64,000 nt of DNA from Anastrepha obliqua (GCF_027943255.1 NC_072894.1:75369601-75433600); one strand, 5' to 3'. Positions 32,311 through 43,215 are shown, counted from the stretch's first letter. Notes: a model not told the origin generated them from the sequence alone. Program-made: numbers and translations.

Positions 32311-32640
32311 GGTTAATTTTTGAAAGCTCCTATAGTATTGCTAACGATGCCCTACAGACTAATCTCGGTGCTATTTTTGATACGAAATTTTCATTCAGCA
32401 ATCACATTATCTTTATCATTTCTAACTCTTACGGGATGCTTGATTTTATTCGGTGGAATAGCTTAGAGTTCCCGGGCCCATAGACAATAAATTGATTTAC
32501 ATCTCGTTTGCACGTTCTCATCTCGTATATGCCATTATTATTTGGAGGTCTTATAAACAGTTCGCCATTAACAGGAATGAAAAAAATCACAAAGTTTTTC
32601 TTTCTTTATCCATCTGGCCTTATTCCAAGGTAATCAATAG
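32311..32640 (+). pseudogene. Outer LINE RT (3' part after nested insertion)
   Basis: Continues the element at 30785-30974: IANDALQTNLGAIFDTKFSF (32338), SNHIIFIISNSYGML, and LIYISFARSHLVYAIIIWRS (32492), the conserved thumb motif (S.LEYA..VW) of CR1/Jockey-type LINEs. Broken frames. Its relation to 30974 is shown by the duplicated target. Confidence 0.72.
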
Positions 32641-32673
32641 CCTTGTGGGGTTATATTGCAGGTGATCATTCCC

Positions 32674-32930
32674 TGTTCGACTTTGAACTGACCTTCACTA
32701 TGGCCCGACAAGGACAAACTGACAACGAATTCGCACCCAGCAACTCCAAAAAAATATATATCAATTTTGTTTTTAATTTTTCTGTGAATATTCTGTGTTT
32801 GACCTTGAACTGTCCTTCCATTTGACGCCACAAAGGCAAATTAATAACCAATTCGAACTCAGCAACCTAAAAAACTAAAAAATGTATAAACTAATTTTTT
32901 TTGTAATTTTCCGGTGAAAAAATCAGTTTT
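32674..32930. repeat. Two-copy tandem repeat, about 122-bp period
   Basis: Unit 1 begins TGTTCGACTTTGAACTG (32674), unit 2 TGTTTGACCTTGAACTG (32796). Both go on to ACAA(A/T)G-type, AACGAATTCGCACCCAGCAA / AACCAATTCGAACTCAGCAA, an A-rich stretch, then TTTTGT(T/A)ATTTT. Roughly 70-75% identical. No coding role recognised. Confidence 0.55.
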
Positions 32931-32934
32931 TGAG

Positions 32935-34460
32935 TTCTTAGGTAGTTGTGTGATGAAGAAGTGAAACTTAAGGGGGGCTGGAAATTTGCGTACTTGCCGG
33001 GATGTATTACTGTTGATTAGAACTACAATAAAGAAATGCCAAACCGAATTAGAATACATAGAATTTTTTTTTTTTTAAGTTTTTCTAAATTTTTCACAAA
33101 GATACCCCTATTCAAGGGTGTGTTTTGATATAATAAAAACAATGTAAATTCGGGCCTAGACCGAAATCTATTCCGAAATCATTTACGAGCATTTTAAAAA
33201 AACTATTATCATTATTGCTCAATAATTGCCTTCTCTAGGATTTATGAACAAAATTTGTCGAAAAATCTCCTTTCTCGTCGATGTAAGCCATTTGGAAATG
33301 TCGGTTGGAATCTGAAATGCGTCAACATTCGCTTAAGGGCAAGACGTTTTTTAGTCGAAAGCGGCGATGACTGAGAATTTAATGCCCTCATTTCGCCAAA
33401 ATAATTCTATATCTGATCATGAACGTTGATGTCTCTGTACTACGAGGAGCTATGCACTTACATAAAAATCCCATCGATGCAATCACGATGCTATTTCCAA
33501 TAAATTCAGCCTTCACCCCACAAAATTCTGGTTAATAAAATGTAAAATTATATAAGTGTGCAGACTTCAGCACCTCCTCAATACACCAATGACACATCCA
33601 TGTGTGTCACAGTACGTCGCGTTCTTAATGCATCATCAGTTACAACTAAGTTTGCTTGCAGCATTTCGGCATAGTTGCAGTGTTGCATGCGTCTCGCTCA
33701 ATTGCTTTATAAAATCTATCCATGTACATATGTAGATACATATGTCCTTACACACAAACAGCTTATTTATATGCATATATACATATACACTCGTGTGTCA
33801 CCATTTTCATTCGCACTTTGCCACATCTGCAGCACAGCAACAAAATCGTATTAAGCAGATGCTTCAGTTAGCCGTGATTGTGCACACATGTGGCAAGATA
33901 TGGTAATAAAGTGAGTCTGAGTGAAATACTATCACTGCTTCCCCCATGACAAGTGTTGGTGATAGGGCGTAAACAGAAATTGGGTCGGCACGGTCCCTCG
34001 CTTTATCATACCGCGAGTTGTTTCGGCAGCTTTGCTTCAGCTCCTCTTTTCAGCATCTTTAGCATACAAGCGACAATTTATGTACATTCCTTGAAATTTT
34101 TATCCACCTTTTCTGGTAGGTATGTAGGTTGGTGTAAAGTGTGTGCGACATACCCCATCGTATTGGGAAGTCTGTTTTTATCGCCGACTTTTCTCCTACT
34201 TTCCCTGTTGTCCACTAACAGTTGCCCAGTTTTTTGCTGTCGCTTCTGGAGTAAATTTTGCTGTCTAGAAAATCCGCTGTATTTTTTGTAATTGTACAAG
34301 AAATAGTACTTGGCCCCACTTGCCCCCTATTCGTATATTTAATACGATTTATGGGGGCACTCACTGTTTTATTTACTTCCCTTTAATCAAAGTTTTCGAA
34401 GGGAGTTGATGAACTCTTTTATGAGAAACATACAGTTGTGTATAAAAAAGTACTAACATA
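32935..34460. other. No gene recognised
   Basis: AT-rich, with ATATGTACATATAC-type tracts near 33720-33790. The plus frame 33953-34291 (112 codons) shows no domain; its Ser/Phe/Leu-rich content looks like chance. Confidence 0.4.
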
Positions 34461-35005
34461 AAGCGTTTTTCAGTAAGAGCGCTTCAACTTTTGAACTTTT
34501 TTGAATAAAACACAAACGGTTTGACTTTTTTAACTAATTTTTTTTTATTATCGAGTTTGAACATATACATTTAAGTATGAAATTCGATTTCTTTTGCATG
34601 ACCACCGCGTGCACGTTTTACGAAGTCCAATCGTTGAACCCAATATTCGACCACTCTTTTGCATAAATCGGCCGAAATTCCAGCAATTTCGCGTTCAATA
34701 TTGGCTCTGAGCTCACAAATCGTCGCCGGCTTGTTACTGTAGACCAATGACTTCACATAACCCCAAAACGGGACGGCTTGTTAAATGGACCGTAAAATGG
34801 CCGTAATGCTCTTAAAGTAGCAGCAACAGAACGATTATTTTCATAAAAAATTTGCACGATTTGCAATCGTTGCTCAAGTGTGTAGAGTTCCATGACGAAA
34901 TGTATACTAATGAAGTTTACAAATGACAAGCGAAAAATAAAAAATATTGCGTCGTGCGCCCTCCCTATCGAAAAAAAGTTGAAGCGCACCTATTGAAAAA
35001 CGCTA
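34461..35005 (-). mobile_element. Internally deleted DD41D element with intact TIRs
   Basis: A 545-bp derivative bounded by inverted ends of about 27 bp: AGCGTTTTTCAGTAAGAGCG at 34462 and AGCGTTTTTCAATAGGTGCG on the minus strand at 35004, both ending CTTCAAC, only three or four mismatches. TA lies near each edge (34459-34460; 35005-35006). The minus strand keeps the first 46 codons and the last 60 of the transposase joined by a deletion, so it cannot move by itself but keeps the ends a DD41D transposase would bind. Confidence 0.9.
34571..34891 (-). pseudogene. DD41D transposase, N- and C-terminus joined
   Basis: N-terminal part from the ATG at 34891: MELYTLEQRLQIVQIFYENN, then RSVAATLRALRPFYGPFNKP (helix-turn-helix domain). 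At about 34775 a deletion joins this to FWGYVKSLVYSNKPATICEL and RVVEYWVQRLDFVKRARGGH (C-terminus), in a different frame. The whole catalytic core including all three Asp is missing. Confidence 0.9.
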
Positions 35006-35105
35006 TACATACATTGAAGAAATGGCAAATATTGTTACAGTCAAACTACGCACACGCCTCTGTGTACCAAAAATCGACATTTAACTGCACAAAGAAAGTT
35101 CGATA

Positions 35106-35857
35106 ATGATAAGCTGCAATCGAAACAGACAGCCAGAAGACTCGCCACTCGACGCTCACTCGTACTCTCGGAGACCACTACCCAACAATCTGGCACGCGC
35201 GAGCAATAGAACAACGTTTATCGCTCTCCGTGTACGGCCGCTGAAGAAGAAATCGGATTTCGGCGAACCCGAAAAACCAATTGGTACGACGCGGAATCAG
35301 AAAGAAAGAAAATATGCTGCCTGTAGAGCCTCGCTGCGATCGGCCGCAACACGAGACAAGTGGGATCGCTATTGGGAGCTCAAAACGGAAGAGAGGCTTA
35401 TTACAAGAATAAAGAAACGAGAGGCCGAAATACGTGAGTGCGAGGAGCTTGAGATGCTGGCTAACAGGAAAAACGCCCGAAAATTCTATCAGAAAGTTCG
35501 GCGGCTTACAGAAAGTTTCAAGACCAGAGCGATTTCCTGTAAGAACAAAGACGGCGATCTGGTGACTGACTTATGGAGGAAAGATTTCAGTGTGGCCTTA
35601 GAACTGGTTCATGATCTCCCGATATTGACAATACGCCAAGTCTTGGAAAAGACCCATGAAAGGAGCATTGACACACACCATCTTTTTGTCGATTTCAAGG
35701 CTACATTCGACAGTACGAAAAGAAGTTGCCAATATGCCGCGATGTCTAAATTTTGCATCCCCACAAAACCAATATGGCTATGCAGAATGACGGGTGACTC
35801 GCTGTCGTGCGGGTTCTTTAATTTGATGCTGGAGGCTGTGCAAGCCACAGAACTTAA
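35106..35857 (+). pseudogene. RTE-like LINE ORF2, left part
   Basis: One frame runs from 35106 through SAATRDKWDRYWELKTEERL (35343), REAEIRECEELEMLANRKNA (35421) and RKFYQKVRRLTESFKTRAIS (35478), the linker between endonuclease and RT, then a deletion at about 35580 to ILTIRQVLEKTHERSIDTHH (35622) and LFVDFKATFDSTKRSCQYAA (35682; RT motif with first Asp), FCIPTKPIWLCRMTGDSLSC (35751) and GFFNLMLEA. It is cut by a TTAA element at 35858 and resumes at 36588. The frame stays open despite internal deletions, but YADD and most of RT are missing. Close relatives at 10125 and 55455. Confidence 0.85.
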
Positions 35858-36583
35858 GGGGTTATACGCAGTTATGACTCTCAAAAAAATCGATTTTTTT
35901 ATTGCATTTTTGTAATGCACATATATTCAAAAGTATACGCACGAAATTTGAAGTAGATCTAAGCAATACTTTCGGAGTTATACCTAAATATGTAGAGATG
36001 CCTCGGCACGTTTTAAGGTAGGTATTGAAACTTTAAACGTGTTTTTTTCAAAACGGCATTTTTCAAGTCGGTGTACACGATATCTCGAAAACGGCTTGTT
36101 TGATCGGTCAACCGTTTTAACTTAATCTTTAAAGATACATTTTATAGTAATTAATCGTTCCTTTTGTAAATGTGATACTTATTTTCCATTTTATAATCAA
36201 TTTACGGCCAAATTTTAACGTAAAAATTGAAATCATTTCTTTGAAAAGCTGCCATTTTGTGAAAATTCACTATTTTGATTAGCCGAACGATTAATTACTA
36301 GATAATCTAATATATTAACAAAATTTGTTTGGTTTTTTGATTTCAGATAATCCATTCCTGAGTTACGATGTACACCGTAAATCGTCTTTTTTTAAAGGAG
36401 GTTCCAGAAATCGCCTGCAGCGCGCTCTATAATCAACATTTTCATAAATAAAAAATTTTGTTACGTTCTTGAAGCATGCTTTTATAACCGCCAAAAATTT
36501 TCAAATTAAAATATTCTGAAGTTTCTTCAGGATAAATCCTTGACAACCCGTCTTTTATTTGCTTCATAACTGCGTATAACCCC
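35858..36583. mobile_element. 726-bp TTAA-flanked non-autonomous element
   Basis: Perfect 20-bp inverted ends GGGGTTATACGCAGTTATGA at 35858-35877 and 36583-36564, with TTAA directly outside both (35854-35857 and 36584-36587). TTAA duplications are typical of piggyBac and Kolobok superfamilies. The interior is AT-rich with phrases such as GATATCTCGAAAACGGCTTG and has no transposase frame, so it is non-autonomous. It interrupts an RTE-like LINE and supplies the last ~20 codons and stop of the 269-codon frame that starts at 35106. Confidence 0.92.
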
Positions 36584-36587
36584 TTAA

Positions 36588-36695
36588 TCGCTCTGATTTC
36601 TGAATCCCCTGATTCTGCAAAAGATTTTTGACCCTTTGCATGTTGGTGACGGCGAGTATCGTAGGCGATGGAACAATGAGCTGTATGAGCTCATG
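36588..36695 (+). pseudogene. RTE-like LINE ORF2, right part
   Basis: After the TTAA element the LINE continues with LHVGDGEYRRRWNNELYELY (about 36638-36697), the segment that in relatives lies just after the KIFGP motif. Then it ends in unrelated DNA. Confidence 0.75.
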
Positions 36696-36699
36696 AGCT

Positions 36700-36880
36700 T
36701 TTTCTACACTTGACTGAACCAATTTTTTTTTTATAATAATTTTTCACCAACCTTTGAATTGTTGACTCATTCGGGCGATTATTTCCAAAATTACGAATTT
36801 TGCGGTATGTTGTTCTCATTTTCGTACTTAGTTTCGATCAGTTTAAGTTATTGTTATATCGCATAAGGTTGTATATCTGT
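36700..36880 (-). pseudogene. DD41D transposase N-terminal fragment
   Basis: Minus strand reads MRTTYRKIRNFGNNRPNEST then IQRLVKNYYKKK, which lines up with VYRALLPFYGQFNRPTEPAI and RAIVTKF of the copy at 23222 (helix-turn-helix region). Only about 45 codons. Sixth DD41D piece in the window. Confidence 0.6.
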
Positions 36881-36899
36881 CTACTTGAAAAATGTCAAC

Positions 36900-38990
36900 G
36901 ATAACTTAAAAAAGGCGTTACTGACAATTAGGCGTCACTTCACTTAATATCTTACCAAGCGGTTGCCTAGACACCTATAGTATACTATGTTAAGGTTCTG
37001 TGAGTTGCAAGTAGCCCTTTCCAAGACTTTTTATGGCCTAGTTCAGTCTTGAAGCGTTTAAAAAATCAGCGCATAGGTAGCATCACGTGAAATCTCTGGA
37101 CAAGAATATCAAACTTCTTGTGCTTTTGATGAACATCTGGGTCATCTGAGGTTGTTCCTGTGAAAGCTCTTCTCTTCTTCTCTTGGCCTTTGGATGCAAA
37201 TGTGAAGAAGGGCGGGTTCTGAAAGAACGTCTATTGTTACCAAGGACATACATGACTCCTATTATGCATACAAACACAAGTTTGTGCAACTTTGTTAGGG
37301 TATTTATTACTGATTGCTTCGTCGTCCACTTCTTCGAGTATAGTTCTAGTATTTTGGTGTACATTCCCAACTTTATCCTGGAACTGATTTACCTATCATA
37401 AATACTCAAATGGTGCTTCTCGCCATCTCTTCTATGAGTGACTTCTATAGTTATTTATTTATTTATTCTGTTTATATTTTTACTCTAATTTACTTAAGAA
37501 AAATTTGTTTAAGATGTTTGAGTTTGTATTTCCTTGTAAATGCTGCTGGATTTATGTTCATAATTTTATGTTCAGGAATTAAACTCGTTTAAACATTTTA
37601 AAATTATTTTAAAAATATTATAAAAAAATTCTTTAAATGCTAACTGCATGTAATTAAGTGCGAGAGCAACCCTGTAACACCTACCCCTCCACTGCCCTGC
37701 ACTTAGCAGAAGACGAATAAGCTGCTTAGGTTCTGCATCATTTTCAACATTAGAAAGTGTGGCAGATCAAAAAATTAGCAGCCTACCTAAATTATCCAAA
37801 CTGTGTATCAAAGAAAAAATGTAAGATAAACTCAATCAATTTCTGGTCTATGTGTGATTTAGAGTTTAGCCTAACCTAAGTGCTTATTTAATTCTTAAAC
37901 TGAAAAGTTGTTGATAATCTTGTTTTTTTTTGCATAATGTAATTTTTAAATTAAAACACAACCACAAAATAAATCAGCAAACAAATATCATACAGAGAGA
38001 ATATACAGAAATGTAAAACAGGCTGATTTCCCCGTAATTATAACAATAAAAATCAGTTACCATGCTTTAGCGACTTTGCTGTTGGTTGTCTGGCAACAAC
38101 AGTAGAAAAACAGGTGTCAGTCGGAGATGTTGCATGTGAGTGTCTCAGCGCTTCAGTGATTTTCACAGCCGATAAAATTTCAACTTGCTACTCACACTCA
38201 CGCACGACAGCCTAAAACGCGTACTAGAAAGGCAGTTTTTCTTTGAACTTTCCTCAATTGTTTTGAAGTGGATTTTGCACTCATTAACAGCCGTAGAAGC
38301 GTCAAATACGCCATTAAGTATATCAACCAGTCAGTCAGCCAGTCAGCCTGTTATTTCGGCAGTGAAGTTGGTCATTTAGTTAGTTCCCTAAAGCATTAAT
38401 AGCCGTAAAACTATGGCCGATGCAATGCCAGTGTCAGTCAACACCCGCCGTATCAATGCTGCCATTAACATTGTTGGCACCGGTGGTGGTGGTGATGGTG
38501 TTACACTGCCGACAACGTTTTGGGTCAGAGCGGCAAGTTACCCCTTCTTTTGTTTGCTTTGCGGCTTCAGCGCGTCGCATCGCGTTTCTCCTAAGATGCT
38601 AAAGATAAGTTGGTAATTTTACAATTACGAAAACTTAAGGAAAATGTAAACGAAAACAAAAACCAAATAATGAAGTCTGAGAATTGAAATTATGCATGAC
38701 AATAAGAAAATTTGAACACAAATAAAATGGGTTGTTTACACAAATATGCGAGAGACTTTGTAAATGCATGGACAATTTTAATAATTTGTACATATTTTAA
38801 AGTATATTTTACGCAAACCACATACATACATATGTGCCGTGTCTTCTGATGTCAAGATTACATAACACCCAAAAAGTGCCCTATCTAAAATAGTTATCTT
38901 CAAATTTCTAGAGATCTTTAGCACGGGAATTATTGCATCATGCAATTGCACTACAGGATTGTTTATTAATTTCTAAGCAATTTCCATAAG
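36900..38990. other. Host-like DNA
   Basis: No TE recognised. Contains CAGTCAGTCAGCCAGTCAGC repeats (38329-38350) and the candidate coding start at 38413. Minus frame 37083-37370 and plus 37183-37401 have no domain. Confidence 0.4.
38413..38616 (+). CDS. Candidate first coding exon (hypothetical)
   Basis: Frame starting MADAMPVSVNTRRINAAINI with a Gly run after it (VGTGGGGDGV). The ATG context (AAAACTATGG) is acceptable for a fly and the 5' flank (38170-38412) is free of TE signatures and rich in CAGTCAG repeats, as in 5' UTRs of fly genes. The latter half of the frame (after about 38520) loses amino-acid bias, so a splice donor may lie inside. There is no domain, no homolog that I recognise and no downstream exon found. 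Could be chance. Confidence 0.13.
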   Translation: MADAMPVSVNTRRINAAINIVGTGGGGDGVTLPTTFWVRAASYPFFCLLCGFSASHRVSPKMLKISW

Positions 38991-38999
38991 TTCTGTGAA

Positions 39000-39950
39000 A
39001 TATTATTAAATCTCGCTGCTCCTACGGTATTCCCATTCCCTAACATGATTGGTGAAAGGTATTCCCAGAAGAGACGTGAAGATGAAAGTCACCAAATTCT
39101 TCTTATGTATCAAACCCTTGGTAATTCTGCATAATGAGTACGAGCTCATTCATAAACAAGGACCGCATAAGAAAAGAGAGTACACCCCCGTGAGGGCTTT
39201 CTCTGGTTGCTATTATTGATTTATGCGTTTCTGGTTTCGTGTTGATTTTTCTTGCAGTGAGCTTGAACAAACCAGATACTAATCATTAGATGTAAACTCC
39301 TGCTCACTACGACTTTTTGCACTACTGGAAAAGGTGTATTGTCAAAAGCCTCCGAAGTGTCGACAAAAGCATATATTTTTAGACTATATTTTCAGCCTTT
39401 GTAGTAAGGCTATGTATTGGATTTGCCCGGTGTATAGGTAAGCTGTTTCATGTATAGAGGTCAGAGGTCGGCCTTTTTCCATACATTCATTGAAGAAAAG
39501 CTGAGAACATTTGGTCGGTAGGAAAAATACCGGCTTAACCTCTTCAACCTGCTGGGTGCATAAACTAGCAATAGCGGTACTCTATATAATTTAGATAGGG
39601 CTGTGGTTATAAGCCTTGAGATGGACATTGTATCAGTCCATGAGCGTTGATTAAGGTCTGCTATGTGGCTCCCCAAATATGTTTCAAGCTAAAGTTTGGT
39701 CCTTTCTTCCAGATTCTATGTAAAGCTCCCCTCGGCTTTTTTAAGGAACAAATATTATTTGTACAATCTTTTTAAAAGGTTTTCTATAGGAATCTTTCGA
39801 TTATTGATTCTTCCTCAGTGCTCCTTCCAAGCAGTCCTCTTGGATTTCCTTAACTCTTTGTTATAAGAAGTAAGAGCAAGTTTATATGAGTTCCAATCTC
39901 CCATGTCCTATGCTGTACACTTTTCTAGCCTGGCATCTGCGTTGGCTAAG
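39000..39950 (-). pseudogene. R1-like LINE ORF2 RT region
   Basis: Minus strand, several frames: WNSYKLALTSYNKELRKSKR (about 39890-39830) and FLKKPRGALHRIWKKGPNF (39755-39690), the linker before RT; then HIADLNQRSWTDTMSISRLI (39665), YAFVDTSEAFDNTPFPVV (about 39370-39320) carrying the RT motif with first catalytic Asp in its EGAFDN-type form, and RGCTLFSYAVLV (about 39195). This order is that of R1/Waldo-like LINEs. Stops throughout; YADD not found. Confidence 0.68.
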
Positions 39951-39954
39951 TTTC

Positions 39955-41050
39955 AAGACGATTTTGATGATTTTCCTTGGGAACAACTGCCTTCAAAGCT
40001 GTTAAAATACATATGCATACAGGCATACAAAGCTACATTGTTGTGCCGAACATCTAACAAAAGGTCTACCGGAATCATGACGTAAGTGGGAAGCCGGAAA
40101 ATGGCAATTTCCCTACTTAAAGTAGCCACTAATTTCATAATTTCGAAAAACTTGTGTAATTGTCAGTAAAAAGTCAGGGGGAAAGAAACAAGTGATAAAA
40201 TAAAATACACGAAGATTTTAGTCCAACATAAGACAATGGCACAATTGTACCCACACAAAAAAATTACAACAACTGGGGTTACATCCACCGAGTCATGTGC
40301 AAAAAACGTGTTGTTTAAACACGAGCGACAAAACAAATAAATAACTTTCCCAGCAATTGTCTTGGCATGTGATGTGATGAGACAAGCCGACGAGGTGACG
40401 ATCACAGCAGAACGCAAAGCGTTAAAAGTAACGTGGAATTTAATAGCAGCGGTGGTTGAAAAGTTGGGAGCCACTGCGGCGGTGTGAGTGTGTGACCACA
40501 CCCAGACTTATGCACTGATTTAATGGTGTTGTATTTTTCCCCAATATGGCTACTAATTTAAAGCTTAAATGGAGTTTGAACTTCATTCTGTCAGCAGCCA
40601 GCTCACATTAACACACACAGGTATATGGGCATATCACAACTCGCATGCGCGGCTGTTTCAGTTGAACCAAGTGCGCGTGTTGCGGAAGTGAAAATAAAAC
40701 GTGAGTAAAACCAACAAAACAAAATATGTACATGTATACATATCTACATACATACAAACATACATACATACGTGTGTTGTAAGTAAATATTTATGAAAGT
40801 ACTCTTGTGTGAATGGGCCGCGTGGGCGAGTACATTAAACTTGCTACTTGTCAAAGTTTTATTTATAAATTTGGAATTTAACAGCTGTCGGTGGAGAGAG
40901 TAATAAACTTAGTGCGTCTCATGAAGAAGGTGATGAAGAATCAAATCATACTAATTAACTGGAGGCTTTTAGGTACGTTGTTAGTTCATTTTGATTGAAA
41001 TTTTGTTTAATTTAGTTAAAAACAGTTGGAAAATAGTGAATAAGTAAATA
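39955..41050. other. Host-like non-coding DNA
   Basis: Has ATACATACATACATAC-type repeats (40736-40772). The minus frame 40163-40501 has no domain. No TE ends seen. Confidence 0.4.
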
Positions 41051-41059
41051 GCGATGGCA

Positions 41060-42010
41060 ACAAGTAAAGAAGTACCAAATTCGACCCGGACTGAATTTCT
41101 TATACTGATAACTTCGAGTTTATTTTTCAAAATAGTCCCCTGTGGCCTCGATACACACTTTGCGCGATCTAACAGCTTTTCGAAAGAGTGTTTAGGGTCA
41201 TTGACCGGAATGTCCTTCAACATGTCGGTACAAGCCTTTTAAATGGCCTCTACGGATGCAAAACGTTTCCCTTTCATGCCAAATGCAATTTTTCGAATAG
41301 GTAAAAGTCACAGGGAGCCCTACCAGGTAAATACGGTGAGTGATAAATGCTTAAAATGCGATTTCTATTCAAGAATTCAGTCACAAGAGTGGATCGATGA
41401 GATGGTGCGTTATCATCCTTCGCGGTATTCAGGACGAATTCAACGAATGTGATGCAACAAACGCCTCAAAACGCCAAAATAGAAAATTACATAGACGGTT
41501 TGTCCCACTGGCTCGAACTCCTTGTGGACAATTCCCTTGGAATCGTAAAAACAAGTGAGCATCGACTTGATTTTTTAATTCTCCAAACCCGATTTTTTGG
41601 GTGGTGCCTCGTCTGGGGCACTTTGACGCTTAGTTTTAGGTTCAGGTTGGAGACACCACGTTTCATCACCAGTTACAATGTTGTAAGGGAAGTTCTCGAC
41701 TTTTCTCGCCTCTTTAATGAGGTCTTTCGAATATTGAATTCTAAACATATTTTGGTCCTCAGTTAAGTTGTATGAAATAAAACGTGCACAGACCTTTCGA
41801 AAGCCCAAATGATGAGTTAAATGCGATAAATTGATGTTTTGGAGATATTCAACTCCGATTCCATAAATTTCAACTATGATTTCGGTTCATTTTTGATAAA
41901 TTTAGGAACAATTTCGATGATTACTTTTCGGTGATTACTGATTTTGGACCGCCCGTGTGTTCATTGTCATTTATGTCCTCACAACCATCTCTGAAACGTG
42001 AGGTGGCACA
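41060..42010 (-). pseudogene. Mariner (D34D) transposase relic
   Basis: Minus strand: FISYNLTEDQNMFRIQYSKD (41780-41720), IVTGDETWCLQPEPKTKRQS (about 41680-41620; TGDE holds the first catalytic Asp), APDEAPPKKSGLEN, then a deletion, DDNAPSHRSTLVTEFLNRNR (about 41425-41365) and LPGRAPCDFYLFEKLHLA (about 41335-41280). Exactly 34 residues lie between the Asp of DNAPSH and that of APCD. C-terminus: KHSFEKLLDRAK (41195). All three Asp remain, but frameshifts, stops and the deletion disable it. Different lineage from the copy at 957. TIRs not identified with certainty. Confidence 0.85.
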
Positions 42011-42044
42011 AAATTAATCACTCTATCGGATGGTTTATAGTTTT

Positions 42045-42345
42045 CTAGCTGTACCCGGCGCGCGTTTCTACGGCAACAACTAAAATAATTTTAAGAAAAA
42101 TAACTTTAAAGAAAAATCAGTACACAAATATTCAATTCATTCTAAACCATTTTAATGATTTTGTTTATTTCGAAAAAATCGATTGAACGGGGCAGAAGTT
42201 GCTACTCTGCAGCGCCAGTGGTAGCATATTCTACAAAACTTCTCCGTGGAAAAGTACATATATATACCAATTCTTATAATAATGGGTCCAGTAGTTTTTG
42301 AGTTCATCGAGGACATACAGACAAACATTTATTTTTATATATAAA
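42045..42345. repeat. Possible short dispersed element
   Basis: TTTCTAGCTGTACCCGGCGC (42044) opens a block that ends ACAGACAAACATTTATTTTT then ATATATAAAG (42317-42345). A start of the type CTAGCTGTxCCCGGC with a TTTATATATAAAG end is, to my memory, common in short interspersed repeats of several insects. Only one copy in this window, so status is unproven. Confidence 0.3.
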
Positions 42346-42349
42346 GAAA

Positions 42350-43215
42350 AAGATGTAAATGGCTTCATACGCGAAATCTATGAAATATCAGCCACATTAT
42401 ATTGTACAATCAGACAAGGAATGGAGCGCGTAAAGGTCAAAATAAAGATTTCCATAGCTCAAAATAGTTTTTTTGTTATTTAATAAAAAATTTATTCAAG
42501 ACAAAATTAGATGATAAATTTGGCCATAATTCTCTCGATACATTCCGTTGCATTTCTGTCCTCTTAAGACTATTGAAGAGCATAAGAAAAAATTTTGCTC
42601 AGGACATCCGATTAAGTTGGTGGGATACTAAAGTACTGAACTCAAACTAATAAAAGAAAACGTTCTATATACCAAATCTGCCAAATTATTGCTTTTTAAC
42701 AAAGGAATTTTTTTTAATAATATTTTTTATTTACAATAACAAAAGTGAAAAATAAGCATATAATTCAATAATACAAGCCTTATGCGTTGATATTCTTCTT
42801 TAAAATAAATTGCCTCTTTACTTTAAAAATATGCAAGTCAGAGCACGAATTGTTCTGAATGCACCCAACTTCTGCATTTGAAAATGGTAAGGACAAATTT
42901 GGCATATTTTAAAGTAGAATCCGATCAGCAGAGTTTTAACTTGAACCCATTTCAGTGCATTTAAATTTGTAGACTCTTGTAAATTTAGTGCGGACACAGC
43001 TTGAAATACTTCGCATTATTTCATACTTTAAATGTCCATGATAATAGCATGTAGATTAAGGTTCTGAAAACATCAGTTCTCAAAAAAAAAAACACTAAAT
43101 CTAGGGCTTAAAGCACCAAGATGGCAGTTAAGCCAAAAATATAAAAAAACACTTTATCTGGATGAGTGCTATGCTTGAGAATAATCTTGCAAAGCTACCA
43201 TCTAATATTGATATA
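42350..43215. other. No gene recognised
   Basis: AT-rich DNA. No TE or coding signature. Confidence 0.4.
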
